From assembly GCF_039535235.1 (NCBI RefSeq), contig NZ_BAAAWU010000001.1, positions 7,381,001 to 7,445,000 on the forward strand: a DNA stretch of 64,000 nucleotides. The letters are read 5' to 3'. Every line of letters starts with the position of its first letter. Position 1 is the stretch's first letter. This stretch comes from Streptomyces roseoviridis. Lineage in GTDB: Bacteria; Actinomycetota; Actinomycetes; Streptomycetales; Streptomycetaceae. A program made the position numbers and the translations under genes. The notes beneath the pieces are model-generated. The model was not told the DNA's origin and made no database searches. It worked only from the letters and a program-made list of their open reading frames with translations. Below, piece after piece: positions 51,871 to 60,279 of the stretch.

Positions 51871-52194
51871 CTCCAGTGGCTCCACCGGAACGGTTTCGTC
51901 TGGCCCCCACTTTTGAGCCGTGTGGGTGACAGGTCAGGGCAGTGCCAAAGGGGAACGGTTTGGAGTGGCCCCACCCCTCGATCGGGTGACGTTTCGCGGG
52001 CGTCCTGGGGCGGAGGCGGTCAGGTACGGACGGCGGTCCGCGGCGGCCGGTAGCGTGGGTCCACGGAGCCCGCCCGGCTGCTTCCCCCTGACAGGTTTGC
52101 GGACGGGCCGGCGCCTTATTGGGTCGCTGTCGAAGTACTGGCTCACGTACGAACGACATGAAGGTTCATCGGCAGAGGCCGTGGGAAACGCGTC
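51871..52194. other. intergenic stretch between tyrosinase remnant and lipoprotein
   Basis: About 320 bases. It contains two related segments with GGAACGGTTT (near 51887 and 51952), possibly the end of an insertion sequence. No gene is visible. Confidence 0.35.
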
Positions 52195-52659
52195 TCAGCT
52201 GTCGCGTGTGAAGGTGTCGAGTTCACAGCTGTCGGGGTCGCCGACGTATCCGTAGAGGTATGGATTCTCGCGACTGCCGCTGACGTAGAGACCGTCTCCG
52301 TAGTACCCACCGTTGACGTCGCTGTCCCAGTAGCCGCTGATCTTGTGGAAGGTGAAGGAGACAGGCCAGCCGGAGTCGTTGACGGCAGCCAGCTTCCACG
52401 TTCCGCTTCCGGTTCTGGCCTTCGTGTCACCGGTGGCTCCGTCAAGATCTGTGGGCCACCCGACGGTGCTGAACGTCCCGTCGTTGTCGAGGGCCAAGCG
52501 TCCGGCAGAGCTTTGATAGGTGCCGGCCAGATCCTTCGTGCTGAGTCCCTCTGGCCGCTGGCCTGCCCCAGGGCATGGGGAGTAGCGGCCGCAGCCGGTC
52601 GCACTCACCGATGCCGTCAGGATCAGCGTGCATGCCAGACCGAACAGTCTTCGGTTCAT
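52195..52659 (-). CDS. small lipoprotein of unknown function
   Basis: A 154-residue lipoprotein: signal RRLFGLACTLILTASVSATG with lipid-anchor Cys23, then a beta-rich domain with LAGTYQSSAGRLALDNDGTF, GSGTWKLAAVNDSGWPVSFT and YLYGYVGDPDSCELDTFTRD. The pattern of strands suggests a small lipocalin-like or calycin-like barrel, but this is a guess. The ATG at 52659 is used because a GGGGGCGGGGAT sequence precedes it; the longer frame is shadow. It sits alone between transposon and tyrosinase wreckage. Confidence 0.7.
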   Translation of the reverse strand: MNRRLFGLACTLILTASVSATGCGRYSPCPGAGQRPEGLSTKDLAGTYQSSAGRLALDNDGTFSTVGWPTDLDGATGDTKARTGSGTWKLAAVNDSGWPVSFTFHKISGYWDSDVNGGYYGDGLYVSGSRENPYLYGYVGDPDSCELDTFTRDS

Positions 52660-52882
52660 ATCCCGCCCCCGCCCAAGAGACTCAACTCGTTGCAGTCTCT
52701 CAGTGAGCCGCTCGGGCCCCGCGCGGGGTCTCGCTTGTCGACCCTGCAATAGGCGGTGAGAGCGAGAGCTTCAGCCGTCGCTCTCACCACGAGACCGCTC
52801 TCGTCAGGCGGTGGCAGTGTCGTCGTCCCCAACGACCTGGCTTCTTTGAGCCGGTAGGCCCGGCGGTGGTCCGTTCTCGCGA

Positions 52883-53717
52883 TCAGGCCGCGGCCGCTTT
52901 GCGCTTGGCGGTGGTGCTGGCGAGGCGGAAGGACTGAGTGCCGGTCTCGATGATGTGGGCCTCGAACGTGAGGCGGTCGACAATGGCCTGGCAGAGCCGC
53001 TTGTCGGTGAAGGTCTGGTCCCACTCAGTGAACGGCCTGTTCGATGCGATCGCGATCGCGTGCCGTTCCTCGCGTTCGGTGAAGAGCTGGAACAGCAGCT
53101 CGGCGCCGCGCCGGTCGAGCTTGACGTAGCCGAGCTCGTCGAGGCAGAGCAGGTCCACCCGGCCGTACTTCTTGATCGTGCGGCCCAAGCTGCTTGTCGC
53201 TGGCGGCCTCGGCCAGCTCGTTCACCAGGTTCGCCGCGGTCGTGTAGCGGACGCGGCCACCGGCCTCCGCGATCACGGTGCCCAGCCCGATCAGCAGGTG
53301 GGACTTGCCGGTGCCGGAATCGCCGATCAGGCAGAGCGGGTTGCCGGCCTGGACCCAGGCGGGCTGGGCGAGGGTGCTGATGACCTCGGGCGGGACGTTG
53401 GGGTTCTTCGAGAAGTCGAAGTCCTCGATGCGCTTGTTGCGAGGGAAGCCCGCCTCTTTGACCCGGCGGAACTTGCGCCGCTCGTCGCGGTCCTCGCACT
53501 CGCTCTCCAGAAGCTCGGCCAGGAAGTCCGCGCAGGACGCGTGCTCGCGCAGGGCCTGGGCGGCGAACTCCTCCCAGCGGCCGCGGATCGTTGACAGGCC
53601 CAGGTTCCGGCAGGCCGCGTCGATCGTGGCCGACGGGTCGGCCCCGCGCTGAGCGGGCAGGCCGAAGGAGCCCCACCGCCCCGTGGTCGCCGGGGCGGAG
53701 GAGGTGCTCTGCGTCAT
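52883..53717 (-). pseudogene. frameshifted IS21-family istB
   Basis: An IstB-like AAA+ helper ATPase split in two frames. The first part has GNPLCLIGDSGTGKSHLLIG (Walker A) and runs to ELAEAASDKQLG; near 53190 the frame shifts, and TIKKYGRVDLLCLDELGYVK (Walker B) then LASTTAKRKAAAA complete the protein in the other frame. Together the two parts give a full-length IstB of about 275 residues, so one indel inactivates it. It lies directly downstream of a truncated istA. Confidence 0.85.
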
Positions 53718-54240
53718 GCTGAGCCTTTCGGTTGGATAGAGAGCAGCTGGCCGTAGGCGGCCAGCGAGGGTTCCGGCCGGGTGTCCGGTGGCAGTTCAGG
53801 ACGACGTGCGGGCAGGGAGATGACCTGCGCGGAGACGGTGTCCTGGTCTTCGGGCCCGTCTTCGGCGGCGGTGGCGTTCGAGGGCGGGGTGGTGACGACG
53901 GGCGGTGGTCCGCCGCCGGCGGCGACGGCCTTGCGGGCCTCGATCGCGACGAGGTCCGGGGAGACCGACCCGGCCTGGAGGACCGCGTTCATGCCCGCGA
54001 CCACGGCCTCGCCGGGCAGCCGACGGTGCAGAAGGAGGACGTCGATAAGGGCCCGGGTGCCTTCCGCCCGGCCTCTGGCTTCGCGGGCGGCCGCCCAGAA
54101 CGCGTCGTGGACCGGGGTGAACAGACCGCTTTCGCGGGCCGCGGCCAGGCCGGTGGAGTTCTCCAGGGCCGCGGGGCTGACGGTGGTTGTCGATCGCCGG
54201 CCGCCCCGGGCGGTGCGGGGCGGCCGGCAGAGGGCACGAG
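53714..54240 (-). pseudogene. truncated IS21-family istA, C-terminal part
   Basis: The minus strand encodes LENSTGLAAARESGLFTPVH, EGTRALIDVLLLHRRLPGEA and SPDLVAIEARKAVAAGGG, the C-terminal end of an IS21 transposase. The catalytic and DNA-binding domains are missing; the sequence beyond about 54240 does not fit istA. Its stop overlaps the istB start by four bases, as is usual in this family. Confidence 0.75.
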
Positions 54241-54332
54241 CGCCGCTTCGGCCGGACGGAGCGGCACTGTGGTCCGACCAGTACATCAGGGCCACCGGCG
54301 GGCCGTCCCTGAAGGCGATGCCGAGAGGGGCG

Positions 54333-54372
54333 TCCCGGCCCGGGTGGCGCAGGTGCGCCACCCGGGCCGGGA
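54333..54372 (-). terminator. perfect 19-base hairpin terminator
   Basis: Arms starting TCCCGGCCCGGGTGGCGCA and their exact complement with a GG loop, directly after the stop of the DUF3224 gene at 54375. Confidence 0.9.
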
Positions 54373-54374
54373 GC

Positions 54375-54791
54375 TCAGACGATCGCGTACGTGAAGGTGT
54401 ACGCGACGGAGGTGTCCCCGTGGCGGTAGGTGAACCCGCCGGAGCCCGTCAGGCCGGCCAGCTCCCCGGTTCCCGAGCCGGGGACCACCTCGAAACGGCA
54501 GGTGGTGCCGGTGGCGTCGAAGCCGCCGCGCTCCTCCAGGACGAAGGTGCCCTTGCGGCCCTCGACGCCGCCCGAGAGCAGTTCCATGCCCGAGTAGGTG
54601 CCGACGTTCTCCCCGGTGTAGGCGATCGTGTACGAGCAGGAGGTCGCGGCCGCCTCGATCCCGCCGGAGAAGGCGTTGGTGACCGTGGCGTGGGCGAGGC
54701 TCGGGGTGGAAGCCGGGGAGCCGACGGGCTGCTCCTGCCAGTCGGCGAAGGTGAAACGGCCGGTCGTCTCACCGGTGGTCGGCGTGGGCAT
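54375..54791 (-). CDS. DUF3224 domain protein
   Basis: A 138-residue beta-barrel protein of the DUF3224 type: an N-terminal TTGRFTFADWQEQPVG, then VTNAFSGGIEAAATSCSYTI, GTFVLEERGGFDATGTTCRF and a closing TGSGGFTYRHGDTSVAYTFT. These barrels resemble allene oxide cyclase-like folds and have no proven enzyme activity. The ATG at 54791 is the only sensible start. It is divergent from a WYL-domain regulator, and a perfect inverted repeat lies between the two, so the regulator probably controls it. Confidence 0.88.
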   Translation of the reverse strand: MPTPTTGETTGRFTFADWQEQPVGSPASTPSLAHATVTNAFSGGIEAAATSCSYTIAYTGENVGTYSGMELLSGGVEGRKGTFVLEERGGFDATGTTCRFEVVPGSGTGELAGLTGSGGFTYRHGDTSVAYTFTYAIV

Positions 54792-54853
54792 GCGTCATCC
54801 TCTCGGCTGGCCGGTCGGTCTCCTCCGCCCGGCATGCCCTCAGCCTGGCAGCC

Positions 54854-54878
54854 GTACCTGACACCTCCTGTCAGGTAC
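54854..54878. promoter_or_regulatory. operator between DUF3224 and WYL regulator genes
   Basis: Perfect 10-base arms GTACCTGACA / TGTCAGGTAC with a CCTCC spacer, 20 bases before the regulator start. A further half-site-like GTAC lies at 54887. Likely binding site of the WYL regulator. Confidence 0.75.
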
Positions 54879-54897
54879 GGCATCCCGTACCGCGACA

Positions 54898-55878
54898 ATG
54901 GCCGCCATGCGCGCCGACCGGCTTCTCTCCCTGCTCCTGCTGCTCCAGAACCGCGGCCGGATGACCGCGCCCGAACTCGCCGACGCGCTGGAGGTGTCCG
55001 TCCGCACCATCTACCGGGACATCGAAGCCCTCGGCGCCTGCGGAGTCCCCGTCCTCGCCGACCGCGGCCCGGACGGCGGATACCGGTTGGCGGACGGCTA
55101 CCGCACCCGCCTCACGGGCCTCACTGATACCCAGGCCGCCTCCCTCTTCCTCGCCGGCGCCCCGGGCCCGGCCCGGGAGCTCGGCCTCGGTGCCGACCTG
55201 GCCGCCGCCCAGCTGAAGCTCCAGGCCGCGCTGCCCGCCGCGCTCGCCGGCCGGGCCAGGCAGATTCAGGACCGCTTCCACCTCGACGCCCCCGCCTGGT
55301 TCCGGGACGCCGACCCCGTGCCGCACCTCGCTCAGATCGCCCAGGCCGTCTGGGACCAGCGGATCCTGCGCACCCACTACCGCCGGTGGCGCGGCGAGGT
55401 GCACCGCGAACTGCATCCGCTCGGCCTCGTCCTCAAAGGCGGCATCTGGTACCTCGTGGCCCAGACTGAGGGGGCGGTGCGTACCTACCGCGTCTCGCGG
55501 TTCCTGGCCGTGGACACCACCGCAGACGACTTCGAGCGGCCCGCAGACTTCGAACTCGCAGCCTACTGGCGCGTGTCCACCGACCGTCTCGACGCCGCCC
55601 TCCACCAGCAGACCGCCGACCTGCGGCTCTCGCCCCGCGGGCGGCGGCTGCTCCCGATGAGGTTCGGCGCCGCGGGGGAACGGGCGCTCGCACAGGCCGG
55701 CCCGGCCGACGCGGAAGGATGGGTACGGATCGCCCTCCCGGTCGAATCCGCCGCCGTCGCGGTCGGCGACCTCCTGCGCATGGGCGCGGACGCCGAGGTG
55801 CTCGGACCACCCGAACTGCGCGCCGCCCTCGCGGAGACGGTCACGGCCCTGGCGCAGCAGTACGGGGTGCACACCTAG
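54898..55878 (+). CDS. WYL-domain transcriptional regulator (YafY type)
   Basis: A 326-residue regulator. N-terminal DeoR-like winged HTH: MRADRLLSLLLLLQNRGRMT then ELADALEVSVRTIYRDIEAL. The WYL ligand domain is seen in ILRTHYRRWRGEVHRELHPL followed by GLVLKGGIWYLVAQTEG, and the C-terminal WCX part ends ETVTALAQQYGVHT. The start may be ATG 54898 or the ATG three codons downstream. It is divergent from the DUF3224 gene and its stop overlaps the convergent IS481 remnant stop (CTAG). The ligand is unknown. Confidence 0.9.
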   Translation: MAAMRADRLLSLLLLLQNRGRMTAPELADALEVSVRTIYRDIEALGACGVPVLADRGPDGGYRLADGYRTRLTGLTDTQAASLFLAGAPGPARELGLGADLAAAQLKLQAALPAALAGRARQIQDRFHLDAPAWFRDADPVPHLAQIAQAVWDQRILRTHYRRWRGEVHRELHPLGLVLKGGIWYLVAQTEGAVRTYRVSRFLAVDTTADDFERPADFELAAYWRVSTDRLDAALHQQTADLRLSPRGRRLLPMRFGAAGERALAQAGPADAEGWVRIALPVESAAVAVGDLLRMGADAEVLGPPELRAALAETVTALAQQYGVHT

Positions 55879-56229
55879 GTGCATTGACCCGGAGCGTTGT
55901 TGACGCGGCTGATGGGGGGGTGTCCGTCGAGTGCGGTGTGGCAGCGGTGGTGGTTGTAGGTGTGGAGGAAGTCTGCCAGGGCTTCGGCCCGCTCGGTGTT
56001 CGAGGTGTAGGGCCGCAGGTAGGCCCACTCGTCCAGGAGGGTGCGGTTGAAGCGTTCCGCTTTGCCGTTGGTCTGCGGCCGGTAGGGCCGGATCTTTTTA
56101 TGGACGATACCGGCTGAGGCGAGGTTCTGGGTGAAGAGCTTCGACTTGTAGCAGGCGCCGTTGTCGGTCAGGACGCGTTCGACGGTCATGCCGTGGGCGG
56201 CGAAGAACGCGTTGGCCCGGCGCCAGGTG
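55875..56229 (-). pseudogene. IS481-family transposase C-terminal fragment
   Basis: The minus strand encodes WRRANAFFAAHGMTVERVLT, DNGACYKSKLFTQNLASAGI and PYRPQTNGKAERFNRTLLDE, with the second catalytic Asp and the Glu of an IS481 transposase, and ends with the stop at 55875. The N-terminal half is lost: the similarity ends sharply at about 56229, where the transposition module region begins. Confidence 0.85.
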
Positions 56230-56432
56230 TGAGTGGGTGGTGGGGTGGCAGTGGGTGGGCGTCAGCGGGATCGTGATGCGGATGTCCTGGTAGAGGGCGC
56301 GGGACGGGTTGTGCTTGCTGTCATGTGATGACCAAGCGGCTGATGCTGGGTGGCTAGCAGGTCTGGTTGCGGCTGTCATGAGTTTCGCTGTTCCTGTGTG
56401 AGGGGCGGGCGGGGTCGGGTGGGCTGGGCTGT
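56230..56432. other. probable left end region of the Mu/Tn7-like module
   Basis: About 200 bases of G/T-rich sequence between the cut IS481 fragment and the first ATPase gene. It contains repeated TGTCATG motifs (near 56321 and 56375) that could be transposase-binding sites; I did not find matching copies at the right side. Confidence 0.35.
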
Positions 56433-57779
56433 ATGACGGTTCACGGGGCGGCGGGTGTGGCCGAGGGCGGGGCAGGATCGGCTGGGGCTGTGCCGGCCGG
56501 GCGTGTGTCGTTGGCGCGGGGTGTGGTGGTACGCCGGCTTCTCGCGGTGGACGGGCAGGGAACGCTGACTGCGCTGCATGTGCGGATCGCGGCGGAGCTG
56601 GCGGGTGTGTCGGAGCGGACGGTGTGGCGGTGGCTGGCCGATGGGCGCCGGGGCTTCGTCGAGGCACGGCCGCGACAGGACGGGTTTTCGCTGAGTGACG
56701 CTTTGTGGGAGACCCTCGCGCAGGTCGGCGGGAACGTCGCGGAGTTGCGCCGCAGGATGATCCAGGCCCAGGAAGAGGGGACGCTGGAGGGGTGGGGTGC
56801 GCAGTGTGTGCCCTCGCTGCCGACACTGCACCGGGTGATCAAGCGGGATCTGAGGGCGGGCCGGGTTCTTGAAGTGGCGCGTCCGGCAGGGGCCCGGGCC
56901 GGGCTGGAGCCCAGCCGGTATGACCGGGCGCTGGCGGATCTGGGGCTCATGGACGGGCAGGGTGGTCCGCTGATTGTCGACGGGCCGCCCGCCGACGGGC
57001 CTGTTCCCGAGGGCGGGGCTCCGGATGCGGGCGCGCGGGGCGGTGGCGTGCGCTTGTACGTGCCGGGGGCCCGGCTGGTGTCGACTCGGCAGGTGGCCGC
57101 TGTTGTGGAGGCGGTGGGGCATACGGTCGCGGCGCGCGGGATGTGCTGTGTGTACGGGGACACGGGCCTGGGGAAGACGGTCGCCGTCGAGCAGGCGTTG
57201 CGTCTTCTGCCCGGCCGGGTGCCGGTGTGGCGGATGGTGGCCGGTGTGGCGCCCGGTCTGCCGCAGCTTCGGGCCTCGCTGTGTGAAGCGTTCGGGATGC
57301 AGTCGGGGGCGCTTGCGCACCGGGCCGGGTCGGCCAGCCAGGCTCTGGTGCGGGCACTGGCCGAGCCGGGTGTGCTGTTTGTCGATGACGCTCAGCGGCT
57401 GACGCCGCCGCTGCTGGACTATCTGCGGCAGCTGTGGGACGCGCCGGGCTGTGCGGCGGCGCTGGTGCTGTGCGGTGCGGGAAGCGAGCGCGCCCTGGCC
57501 CGCGCTTCGGCGCTGCGCTCGCGCGTGCTGACCTGGCACCAGGTCGGCCGGCTCGAGGCGTCACAAGTGCCGCAGACACTGACTCTGTTCCATCCCGTGT
57601 GGGCGCAGGCGGACCCGGACGACCTCGCGCGGGTGGACGAGCAGATGGCGCGCGGCAATCTCCGCACGTGGGCGAAGATCACGTCACATCTCTACGCGGC
57701 CCTCGAGCGCGATCCGGCAAGGCGTGTGGACCGGGAGCTGATCGAGCAGGCCTGCGCGCGTCTTGGCCCCTACCCGTGA
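56433..57779 (+). CDS. AAA+ ATPase with transposase-like N-terminal HTH domain
   Basis: A 448-residue two-part protein. Residues 25-165 look like the N-terminal DNA-binding region of the neighbouring transposase: AELAGVSERTVWRWLADGRR and PSLPTLHRVIKRDLRAGRVL have close counterparts there. Residues 200-440 form a TniB/TnsC-like AAA+ ATPase, with Walker A YGDTGLGKT (near 241), Walker B VLFVDDAQRL (near 315) and a sensor-type LVLCGAGSERALARASAL, ending in ARVDEQ and NLRTWAKITSHL. Such ATPases select target DNA for Mu- and Tn7-like transposases; the extra HTH is unusual. The ATG at 56433 lacks a strong ribosome-binding site. About 100 bases separate it from the transposase gene. Confidence 0.8.
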   Translation: MTVHGAAGVAEGGAGSAGAVPAGRVSLARGVVVRRLLAVDGQGTLTALHVRIAAELAGVSERTVWRWLADGRRGFVEARPRQDGFSLSDALWETLAQVGGNVAELRRRMIQAQEEGTLEGWGAQCVPSLPTLHRVIKRDLRAGRVLEVARPAGARAGLEPSRYDRALADLGLMDGQGGPLIVDGPPADGPVPEGGAPDAGARGGGVRLYVPGARLVSTRQVAAVVEAVGHTVAARGMCCVYGDTGLGKTVAVEQALRLLPGRVPVWRMVAGVAPGLPQLRASLCEAFGMQSGALAHRAGSASQALVRALAEPGVLFVDDAQRLTPPLLDYLRQLWDAPGCAAALVLCGAGSERALARASALRSRVLTWHQVGRLEASQVPQTLTLFHPVWAQADPDDLARVDEQMARGNLRTWAKITSHLYAALERDPARRVDRELIEQACARLGPYP

Positions 57780-57882
57780 CGGTCCGCGTTGCGCGAAAGG
57801 CTCATGTACGGGGCCTCACCTGCTCCAACGAGGTGAACGAGGGCGTGCTCATGGAAGCGGACGAGAACGAAGGGGACATGGC

Positions 57883-59682
57883 GTGGACGGACAGTCGCTG
57901 CCGCCGCCGGACGATCCGGCGGGTGTTCTGGGTAAGGAGGCCCTGACGGCGTTGCGGACGCCGGCGGTGCGTCGTCTGCTGGCGCTGCGCGCCGAGCGGC
58001 GCCTGTCGCGGGGGCATGTGCGCCTGGCCGGGGAGTGCCTGGGCGTGTCGGAGCGGACGGTGTGGCGATGGCTGGCTGAGGCCTCACGTTCGCCGCAGGC
58101 AGCGCTGCGCCCCGGGGAACGCAGCGGTGACCGGTTCAAGATCACCAGGGAGATCCGGGTGCTGCTGGCGTACTGGCACGGCAACGCTTCCGCGGTCCAC
58201 CGCCAGTTGGTGGCCCGGGCCGAGACCGGCCCACACGGCCACGGCGGTCAGCCGACGACCACGGCTGCATCAGCGGCTTCTCCCGCGGGCGCCCCGCCGG
58301 TCGCAGTGCCGTTGCTGGACCCGGTGCCGTCGCTGTCGACGTTCCTGCGCGCGGTGCGCCGTGACCTCACCGCGGGGGAGCGGGCCGGTCTCGCCGCGGG
58401 ACCGGACGCGGCACGCGCCCACGATGTCTTCGGCAAGCGGGCGGCGTCCTGGCGCAATCACATCTGGGAGGCCGATCACGTCCAGGCACCGCTGCTGGTT
58501 GATGCCGATGGTGACCTGGTGCGCCCGTGGGTGACCTGGTTCATCGACACCGCCACCAAAGTCATCACCGGCACCGCGGTCACTCCTGGCGTCCCTTCCC
58601 GTGCCTCCGTGCTGGCGGCGCTGCGTGCCGCTGTGCTGCGCGAGGAGCCCTACGGTCCTGCGGGAGGGACGCCGGAGCAGGTGGGGGTGGACCGAGGCAA
58701 GGACTTCCTGTCCACCGCCGTCATCACGGCGTTCGGCACGATGGGCGTGACGGTGAAGGATCTGCCGGCCTACAGCCCCCATCTCAAAGGCACAGTGGAA
58801 AACCTCAACCGGGCCGTCGACCGGATGCTGTTCGCCGCCCTGCCCGGGTACACCCTCACACCCACGAAGCACCGCTCAGGACGGCGAAGCAAAGGCGCGG
58901 TCCGCAAGCCGGAGACGTCCGGTGCCATGTCGTTTCAGGACTTCACCGCGGAGGTGCTGGCATGGACCCACTGGTGGAACACCGAGCACCGCCCCCAGGC
59001 GCTCTCCGGCCGTACGCCGCTCGAGGCATGGCAGGCCGACCCGACCCCTGTCACCGACATCCCCGCCGCCGACCTGTGGACCTTCACCCTCGAGGACGAC
59101 GGCCGGGCGCGGAAGCTGACCAGCCACGGGGAGCGGTGGCGCGGGCGCACCTACATCGCCCCGTGGATGACCGGCCAGGCCGGCCGTACCGTCACCGTGC
59201 GCTACATGCCGCACCACGATCACGAGATCGACATCTGCGCCGCGAACGGCAAGTATCTCGGGCCCGCGCATCTCGCGGACGCGGCTACCCCCGAACAACT
59301 CAAAGCCCTGCGCACAGCCCGTGCTGAGCGTGCCCGACGTCTGCGCGCCGAGGTGAAAGCCGCCGAGACGCTGCGCCGGCAGCGCTTCGCCCCGGCCACC
59401 ACGGCCGGGCCGGCCCAGCGACTGGGAGCCCTCACCTGCGCTCAAGCCGGGGACGAACTGGCCGCCGCCGAGCACACCGACGCCTCGAAACTGGCGCTGC
59501 CGGACCTCATTCCGCCTGCCGCGCCGCCGGCCGACTGGCGTACCCCTGCCTCCCTGGCCGCACTGACCACACCAGGCCCGCCCGTCCGGTACCCGTATGG
59601 ACATGACGGTGCTTCCGCCCCGGACGGCCCGGGCGGGCGGGCCGCACCTCCCACCACCGACGAAGACGGAGACGCCTCGTGA
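57883..59682 (+). CDS. Mu/TniA/TnsB-type DDE transposase
   Basis: A 599-residue transposase with an N-terminal HTH part (GECLGVSERTVWRWLAEASR), a second helical domain, an rve catalytic core and a C-terminal Mu-type beta-barrel (RWRGRTYIAPWMTGQAGRTV). The catalytic triad is visible: Asp198 in WEADHVQAPL, Asp270 in VGVDRGKDF and Glu306 in KGTVENLNRA, with 35 residues between the last two. The GTG at 57883 has AAGGGG 8 bases upstream; the longer frame from 57763 overlaps the ATPase gene. The stop overlaps the start of the second ATPase. It appears intact, and together with the upstream ATPase could still act. Confidence 0.88.
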   Translation: MDGQSLPPPDDPAGVLGKEALTALRTPAVRRLLALRAERRLSRGHVRLAGECLGVSERTVWRWLAEASRSPQAALRPGERSGDRFKITREIRVLLAYWHGNASAVHRQLVARAETGPHGHGGQPTTTAASAASPAGAPPVAVPLLDPVPSLSTFLRAVRRDLTAGERAGLAAGPDAARAHDVFGKRAASWRNHIWEADHVQAPLLVDADGDLVRPWVTWFIDTATKVITGTAVTPGVPSRASVLAALRAAVLREEPYGPAGGTPEQVGVDRGKDFLSTAVITAFGTMGVTVKDLPAYSPHLKGTVENLNRAVDRMLFAALPGYTLTPTKHRSGRRSKGAVRKPETSGAMSFQDFTAEVLAWTHWWNTEHRPQALSGRTPLEAWQADPTPVTDIPAADLWTFTLEDDGRARKLTSHGERWRGRTYIAPWMTGQAGRTVTVRYMPHHDHEIDICAANGKYLGPAHLADAATPEQLKALRTARAERARRLRAEVKAAETLRRQRFAPATTAGPAQRLGALTCAQAGDELAAAEHTDASKLALPDLIPPAAPPADWRTPASLAALTTPGPPVRYPYGHDGASAPDGPGGRAAPPTTDEDGDAS

Positions 59683-60268
59683 GCGCGGCCACCTACCAGT
59701 ACGTCGACCTGCCCGACGCCTCCGTGGTCACCACTGCCGGGCCCGGCCCACCGCCCGTGCGGTGCGCTACGAGTTGTTCACCGCGCTCGACCTGGCCGGC
59801 GAGCCACCGCGCCACCCCAGCGAGTTCGACCGCCTGCTGAAGACCGCCCTGGCCGAACGCCCCCGTACCTTCCTCGTCGACGAGGCCCAGTGGCTCAACG
59901 GGGAGGCGTTCGAATACTTCCGCTACCTCTGGGACGAACCCTCAACCCAGCTCGCCATCATTTTCGTCGGCGGCGCGGGCTGCCACACCGTGCTGCGCCG
60001 CGAACCGATGCTGTCTTCCCGTGTCTTCATCTGGCAGCAGTTCACCCGCCTCACCCCCGACGAGGTCCTCGAGGTGATCCCGCTGTTCCACCCGGTCTGG
60101 GCCGACGCCGACCCCGAGGACATCACGTTCGCCGACAGCCACGCCGCACATGGCAACTTCCGCGCCTGGGCCCAGCTGACCGCCCACACCCGCACCGCCC
60201 TGGCACGCACCGGCCGCCCCCGCGTCGACCAAGAGCTGCTGCGCTGGGCCTTCAGCCGCCTCGCCTGA
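59679..60268 (+). pseudogene. second TniB-like ATPase, Walker A segment deleted
   Basis: The gene starts with GTG overlapping the transposase stop (SAATYQYVDLPDASVVTT), but after about 20 residues it jumps, in a different frame, to RPTARAVRYELFTALDLAGE and RPRTFLVDEAQWLNGEAFEY (Walker B), IIFVGGAGCHTVLRREPMLS and a C-terminal NFRAWAQLTAHTRTALARTG. The 60-70 residues that should hold Walker A are missing. The break near 59738 combines a deletion and a frameshift, so this ATPase is non-functional. Confidence 0.85.
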
Positions 60269-60279
60269 CCACACCGTCA

